From contig NZ_JAGGOW010000056.1 of assembly GCF_018614135.1 (NCBI RefSeq), positions 1 through 37,398 on the forward strand: a DNA stretch of 37,398 nucleotides, in the 5' to 3' direction. The DNA comes from Streptomyces sp. ISL-66. GTDB taxonomy: Bacteria; Actinomycetota; Actinomycetes; Streptomycetales; Streptomycetaceae. A model generated the notes under the pieces. It made no database searches. It was not told the DNA's origin and was given only the letters and a program-made list of their open reading frames with translations. Positions 34,318 to 37,398 of the stretch are shown in pieces (position 1 is the first letter of the stretch; each line of letters starts with the position of its first letter). The translations under genes were made by a program, and so were the position numbers.

Positions 34318-35571
34318 GTGGATGTGAGGATCTTGAAAAGCAGCTTCGCGGTGGTGGAGAGACGGGCCGAGCACGCGGCCAAGTACTTCTACACCCACCT
34401 CTTCTGGCACAACCCCGGAATCCGTGAGCTCTTCCCGGCCTCCTCCGAGGACATGCAGCGGCAGCGGGACCGGCTCTTCGCCGCGCTGACCCATGTGATC
34501 GCACACCTGGAGAACGAGACGCTCCTCCCCTATCTACGCGACCTCGGCCGCGACCACCGCAAGTTCCTCGCGAGCCCCGAGCACTACGCGGCCGTCGGCG
34601 CCAGCCTCATCGCCGCGCTCCAGGAAGCCTCCGCGGACGCCTGGTCCCCCCAAGTCGAAAAGGCCTGGGGGCAGGCCTACCAGGTCATCGCCGACGCGAT
34701 GATGGCCGGCGCCGCCTCCAGCGAGGACCCGCCCTGGTGGGACGCCGAGGTCCAGCGCCACCTCCTGTACGGGCAGGACATCGCCGTCCTGAGGCTGCGC
34801 CCGCACGCCCCCTTCCCCTACCTCCCCGGCCAGTACACGAGCGTGAGCAGCGAGCGGGTCCCGACGACCTGGCGCACCTACTCCATCGGCAACGCGCCGC
34901 GCGCCGACGGCACGATCGACCTGCACGTCAGCCGGATCGAGCACGGCCGCATGAGCACCGCCCTGGTCCGGGACGCGCGGCCCGGCGACGTGCTGCGCCT
35001 CGGCGCGGCCGGCGGGCAGCTGACCTTCCGCCGCGGGGACCGGCCCGTCTCCTTCATCGCCGCCGGCACCGGCTGGGCGCCGATCCGCGCCATGCTGGAG
35101 GAGCTGGCGGGCCGCCCTCCCGATCAGGACGTACGGCTCTTCGTGGTGGCCCGGGACGCCGCGCACCTCTACGACCGCCCGCTCATCGACGAGTGCGCGG
35201 CCGCCTTCGACTGGCTGAGCGTCACCTACCTCACGCCGGCCCCCGGCCGGCACCGCAACCAGGCCACCGACCGGCTGGCGACCGCGCTCAGCAACCGGGG
35301 GCTCTGGCCCGATCAGGACGTCTACCTCAGCGGTCCGCCGCGGTTCATCGAGGAGACCTCGTACCTCGTGGAGGAACTCGGCGCCCGCCCCGGCCGGATC
35401 TTCTACGACTCCGGGCCCGCCCTCGGCAGGGGTGACGGCCGGGACGACGGCCAGGACGACGGCCGGGGCCAGGACCCGCGGGACCGGCCGATGGGCTTCG
35501 GGGAGTGGTTCCTGAACCGGCCGGACCCGCACTGGCACAACCCCTCGGGGCGCGCCCCGAGGGAGTACTGA
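34318..35571 (+). CDS. Flavohemoprotein (globin plus FAD/NAD reductase), likely nitric oxide dioxygenase
   Basis: Protein of 417 residues. The globin domain (1-135) has Y25 (B10), Q49 (E7 area) and proximal H80 in GRDHRKF, aligned by eye with E. coli Hmp. The FAD domain (about 145-245) has RTYS (186-189). The NAD domain (about 245-370) has GTGWAP (250-255) and LSGPPRFIE. Together they would oxidise NO to nitrate with NAD(P)H. Residues 370-417 are an unusual tail with DGRDDGQDDG and a Trp-rich end (FGEWFLNRPDPHWHNP) absent from Hmp. GTG at 34318 is chosen on the leaderless promoter; TTG at 34333 is possible. Divergent from the P450. Confidence 0.9.
   Translation: MDVRILKSSFAVVERRAEHAAKYFYTHLFWHNPGIRELFPASSEDMQRQRDRLFAALTHVIAHLENETLLPYLRDLGRDHRKFLASPEHYAAVGASLIAALQEASADAWSPQVEKAWGQAYQVIADAMMAGAASSEDPPWWDAEVQRHLLYGQDIAVLRLRPHAPFPYLPGQYTSVSSERVPTTWRTYSIGNAPRADGTIDLHVSRIEHGRMSTALVRDARPGDVLRLGAAGGQLTFRRGDRPVSFIAAGTGWAPIRAMLEELAGRPPDQDVRLFVVARDAAHLYDRPLIDECAAAFDWLSVTYLTPAPGRHRNQATDRLATALSNRGLWPDQDVYLSGPPRFIEETSYLVEELGARPGRIFYDSGPALGRGDGRDDGQDDGRGQDPRDRPMGFGEWFLNRPDPHWHNPSGRAPREY
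35542..35563. terminator. Perfect 22-base palindrome at the flavohemoprotein gene end
   Basis: CCCTCGGGGCG followed directly by its reverse complement, ending 5 bases before the stop codon. It can terminate both this gene and, from the other side, mazG, whose stop lies 37 bases away. The terminator is thus embedded in the coding end (PSGRAPRE). Confidence 0.6.
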
Positions 35572-35599
35572 CGCGTTCGCGGCCTGCCGCGACCGAGGG

Positions 35600-36589
35600 C
35601 TACTCGCCGACGCCCTCGGCCGCCCGGATCGCTTCCCGGTAGACCCGGGCCGCCGCGCGCAGCGCGGTCTCGGGGTCGGTTCCGGCCGCCTCGGCGCGCG
35701 CCGCCAGCTCCAGCAGCTCGTACCCGACGCCCTCGCCGCGCGGGAGGGCGACGTCCACCCCGCCCGTCCGGACCCGGCCGGCGAGCTTGGCCGCGAGCGC
35801 GAGACCGGGCTGGCCGAGCGGGATCCCGTCGGTCACCGACTTCCGCTGCTTCTCGATCTGCTTGGTGCGCTGCCAGTGCTCGTTGACGTCCTGCGCGGTG
35901 TGCGCCTCGGCGTCGCCGAAGACGTGGGGGTGGCGGTGGATCAGCTTCTCGACGAGGGCTCCGGCCACGTCGTCGATGGAGAACGGCTCGTCCTCTTCAC
36001 CGGGGCCGCCCTCCTGCGCGATGCGGGCGTGGAAGACGACCTGGAGCAGGACGTCGCCGAGCTCCTCGCGCAGTTCCTCGCGGTCGCCGTTCTCGATGGC
36101 CTCGACCAGCTCGTACGCCTCCTCGATGGCGTACTTCACCAGCCCCTCGTGCGTCTGCTGCGAGCTCCAGGGGCATTCGCGCCGGACCCGGTCCATGACC
36201 TGGACGAGGTCGAGCAGGCGGGCGCCCGGCAGGTCGTAGGAGCCCGGCAGCAGTTCCAGGTCGGGCATGCTGACGCGGCCGGAGCCCGCCAGGCGCGCGA
36301 GTCCGTCGGTGAGCCGCCGGTCGCCCTCGCCGCCCGGGATCACCACGACCGTGCGGCCGCCGGCGCAGGCCTCGACCAGCTCGTGCGCGTCCGGGCTCTC
36401 GTGCGCCACCTCGATGCCGGCCTCGCGCAGGTACGGGAGCTGCGGATGGCCCGGGTCGGCGCACAGCACCCGGTCCGCGGCGTGCAGGGTCTGCCAGGCC
36501 GGCCAGGACAGCACGCCGGGGGCGACCCGGTGGCTGGTGGTCAGCAGGACGATGCGGCCGGTGGGCTCGGAGGGTACGTCGTCAGTCAC
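35600..36589 (-). CDS. mazG: MazG nucleoside triphosphate pyrophosphohydrolase
   Basis: Splits (d)NTPs to the monophosphate and pyrophosphate, cleansing the nucleotide pool. Protein of 329 residues. The MazG catalytic motif EExxE-EExxD is complete: E156-E157-E160 in AIEEAYELVE and E175-E176-D179 in REELGDVLL, preceded by RRECPWSSQQTHEGL and followed by HPHVFGD. Residues 10-125 resemble a decayed tetrapyrrole-methylase domain (VLSWPAWQTLHAADRVLCAD, VVVIPGGEGD) such as precedes MazG in YabN-type proteins, but its GPGD motif is missing. GTG start at 36589. It is 23 bases after the SurA-like gene, with which it is probably cotranscribed. Confidence 0.93.
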   Translation of the reverse strand: MTDDVPSEPTGRIVLLTTSHRVAPGVLSWPAWQTLHAADRVLCADPGHPQLPYLREAGIEVAHESPDAHELVEACAGGRTVVVIPGGEGDRRLTDGLARLAGSGRVSMPDLELLPGSYDLPGARLLDLVQVMDRVRRECPWSSQQTHEGLVKYAIEEAYELVEAIENGDREELREELGDVLLQVVFHARIAQEGGPGEEDEPFSIDDVAGALVEKLIHRHPHVFGDAEAHTAQDVNEHWQRTKQIEKQRKSVTDGIPLGQPGLALAAKLAGRVRTGGVDVALPRGEGVGYELLELAARAEAAGTDPETALRAAARVYREAIRAAEGVGE

Positions 36590-36612
36590 CCTCCGAACCT
36601 ACCTCTCCGCGC

Positions 36613-37233
36613 CTATGCTCCGGCCGGGGGCTGCTCGGGGCGGGTGACCTGGGTGATCCAGGGGGTCTGGGCCTCGCCGAGGCCGACCTTCTGGGCGTCC
36701 CAGGCGCCGTAGCGCGGGTTGACCTCGATGCCCAGCCCGGACGCGGCCTTCGAGGCGGGCTCGGAGAGCTTGCCCTCGCCGTACTTGGCGTTGAGCCTGG
36801 CGAAGAGCACCTGGTCGCGGACCCAGCGCTCGATCTGGTCGGGGGCCATCGCGGCCTTCTGCAGGATCGTGGCCTCGAAGGCCTCGGTCCCGCCGTTGCC
36901 CTGGTCGTAGGCCTTGCGCTCCTCCTCCAGCTCCTTGGGAGTGAGGGTGATCCCGGCGTCCTCGGCCATCCGGTCCAGGATGCGGCTCTGGATCATCGCG
37001 CCGAGCTTGACCCGGTCCAGCTGCGGGATGGCCGCGATGAGCTCGGCCGAGTGTTCGGAGCGGTTCTGCGCGGTGCGGACGTCGTTCACCTGGGCCTGGA
37101 GTGCGGAGGTGGTGATCCGTTCGCCGCCGACGACGGCCGCGGTGCCGGGGCGCGCTTGGCCCGAGCAGGCGGACAGCAGTGGGGCCGCCACGAGGAGGGC
37201 GGCGGAGACGGAGAGCGCTGTGCGACGGTGCAA
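36613..37233 (-). CDS. SurA N-terminal domain lipoprotein (chaperone-like)
   Basis: Exported lipoprotein of 206 residues. The signal peptide ends in a lipobox LLSAC with the lipid-modified C23. The mature part has the SurA/PrsA N-terminal chaperone pattern: TAAVVGGERITTSALQAQVNDV, then helices around LGAMIQSRILDRMAEDAGI and ELEEERKAYDQ. No parvulin prolyl-isomerase domain follows, so it is probably a pure folding chaperone. TTG start at 37233, 5 bases after GGAGG. First gene of a two-gene unit with mazG. Function by family analogy only. Confidence 0.85.
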   Translation of the reverse strand: MHRRTALSVSAALLVAAPLLSACSGQARPGTAAVVGGERITTSALQAQVNDVRTAQNRSEHSAELIAAIPQLDRVKLGAMIQSRILDRMAEDAGITLTPKELEEERKAYDQGNGGTEAFEATILQKAAMAPDQIERWVRDQVLFARLNAKYGEGKLSEPASKAASGLGIEVNPRYGAWDAQKVGLGEAQTPWITQVTRPEQPPAGA

Positions 37234-37290
37234 AGGAGCCTCCAGGGCCGGGAGATTGTGCTTCGGTGCACAAGGGCCGTGCGATGGTCG

Positions 37291-37319
37291 ATGTTATGCA
37301 GTACAGGTGACCAGAGCCA
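37291..37319 (-). promoter_or_regulatory. Possible promoter of the surA-like/mazG unit
   Basis: On the minus strand TGGCTC (37314-37319), 17-base spacer and TAACAT (37291-37296), about 58 bases upstream of the TTG start. Nothing else is recognisable up to the window end. Confidence 0.35.
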
Positions 37320-37398
37320 CCGGTTCGACCAACGATTCCGGGGGTGTTGGGGTGCTGTGCCGTTCGGGCCGACACCATCCGACGGCCATCCGGCCCGG

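Overview
The window is a piece of a Streptomyces (or very close actinomycete) chromosome. Base composition is very GC-rich, codons end almost always in G or C, GTG and TTG starts are common, and there is a tRNA-Leu with anticodon UAA (bldA). The gene order (hut genes, cystathionine beta-synthase, thiolase, Bax-inhibitor protein, bldA, ABC transporter, cyclopropane synthase, ndh, ppx, divIC, eno, two rpf genes, P450, mazG) resembles what I remember of the conserved core of Streptomyces chromosomes. This is a vegetative core region, not an island: I see no insertion sequence, integrase, CRISPR array or prophage.

Layout. 1-631 is a surface protein gene with an LPQTG sorting signal, broken by an apparent one-base frameshift. 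808-6247 is a minus-strand histidine-degradation operon (hutU, M20 amidohydrolase, hutF, hutI) whose genes overlap or nearly touch. A PLP decarboxylase gene diverges from hutU across a promoter holding a perfect dyad. 7919-9776 is a divergent TetR/FAD-monooxygenase pair with two copies of an operator. 9795-10637 encodes an RpiR/SIS regulator whose upstream region shares a 9-mer with the hutU promoter. From 10.6 to 12.3 kb the DNA is gene-poor and repeat-rich. 12.3-16.2 kb holds cystathionine beta-synthase, an SGNH hydrolase and a thiolase. 16.5-19.0 kb holds small conserved proteins and a Bax-inhibitor-1 membrane protein. bldA lies at 19228-19309 on the minus strand.

19.7-24.6 kb has a MacB/FtsX-type ABC transporter and a cyclopropane-fatty-acid synthase. 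24.8-30.2 kb is a minus-strand run: type II NADH dehydrogenase (with two candidate Rex operators upstream), Ppx/GppA phosphatase, DUF501 protein, DivIC/FtsB-like division protein and enolase. 30.5-32.8 kb holds two secreted resuscitation-promoting factor/LysM proteins; the first (rpfA) has a long leader with the conserved blocks of a ydaO-type c-di-AMP riboswitch. 32.9-35.6 kb is a divergent pair, a CYP107U-like P450 and a flavohemoglobin. The window ends with mazG and a SurA-like lipoprotein.

How they work together. The hut operon turns urocanate into glutamate by the formylglutamate route; the M20 enzyme is my candidate for the last step. Development is represented by bldA, rpfA/rpfC, divIC and the P450; redox balance by ndh, the Rex sites and the flavohemoglobin. 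By eye I found no in-frame TTA codon in any gene called here, so none looks like a direct bldA target. Nothing here is clearly a wholly new system. The best leads are the proposed RpiR-hut regulatory link, the M20 deformylase candidate, the TetR twin operators and the unexplained structured intergenic regions.
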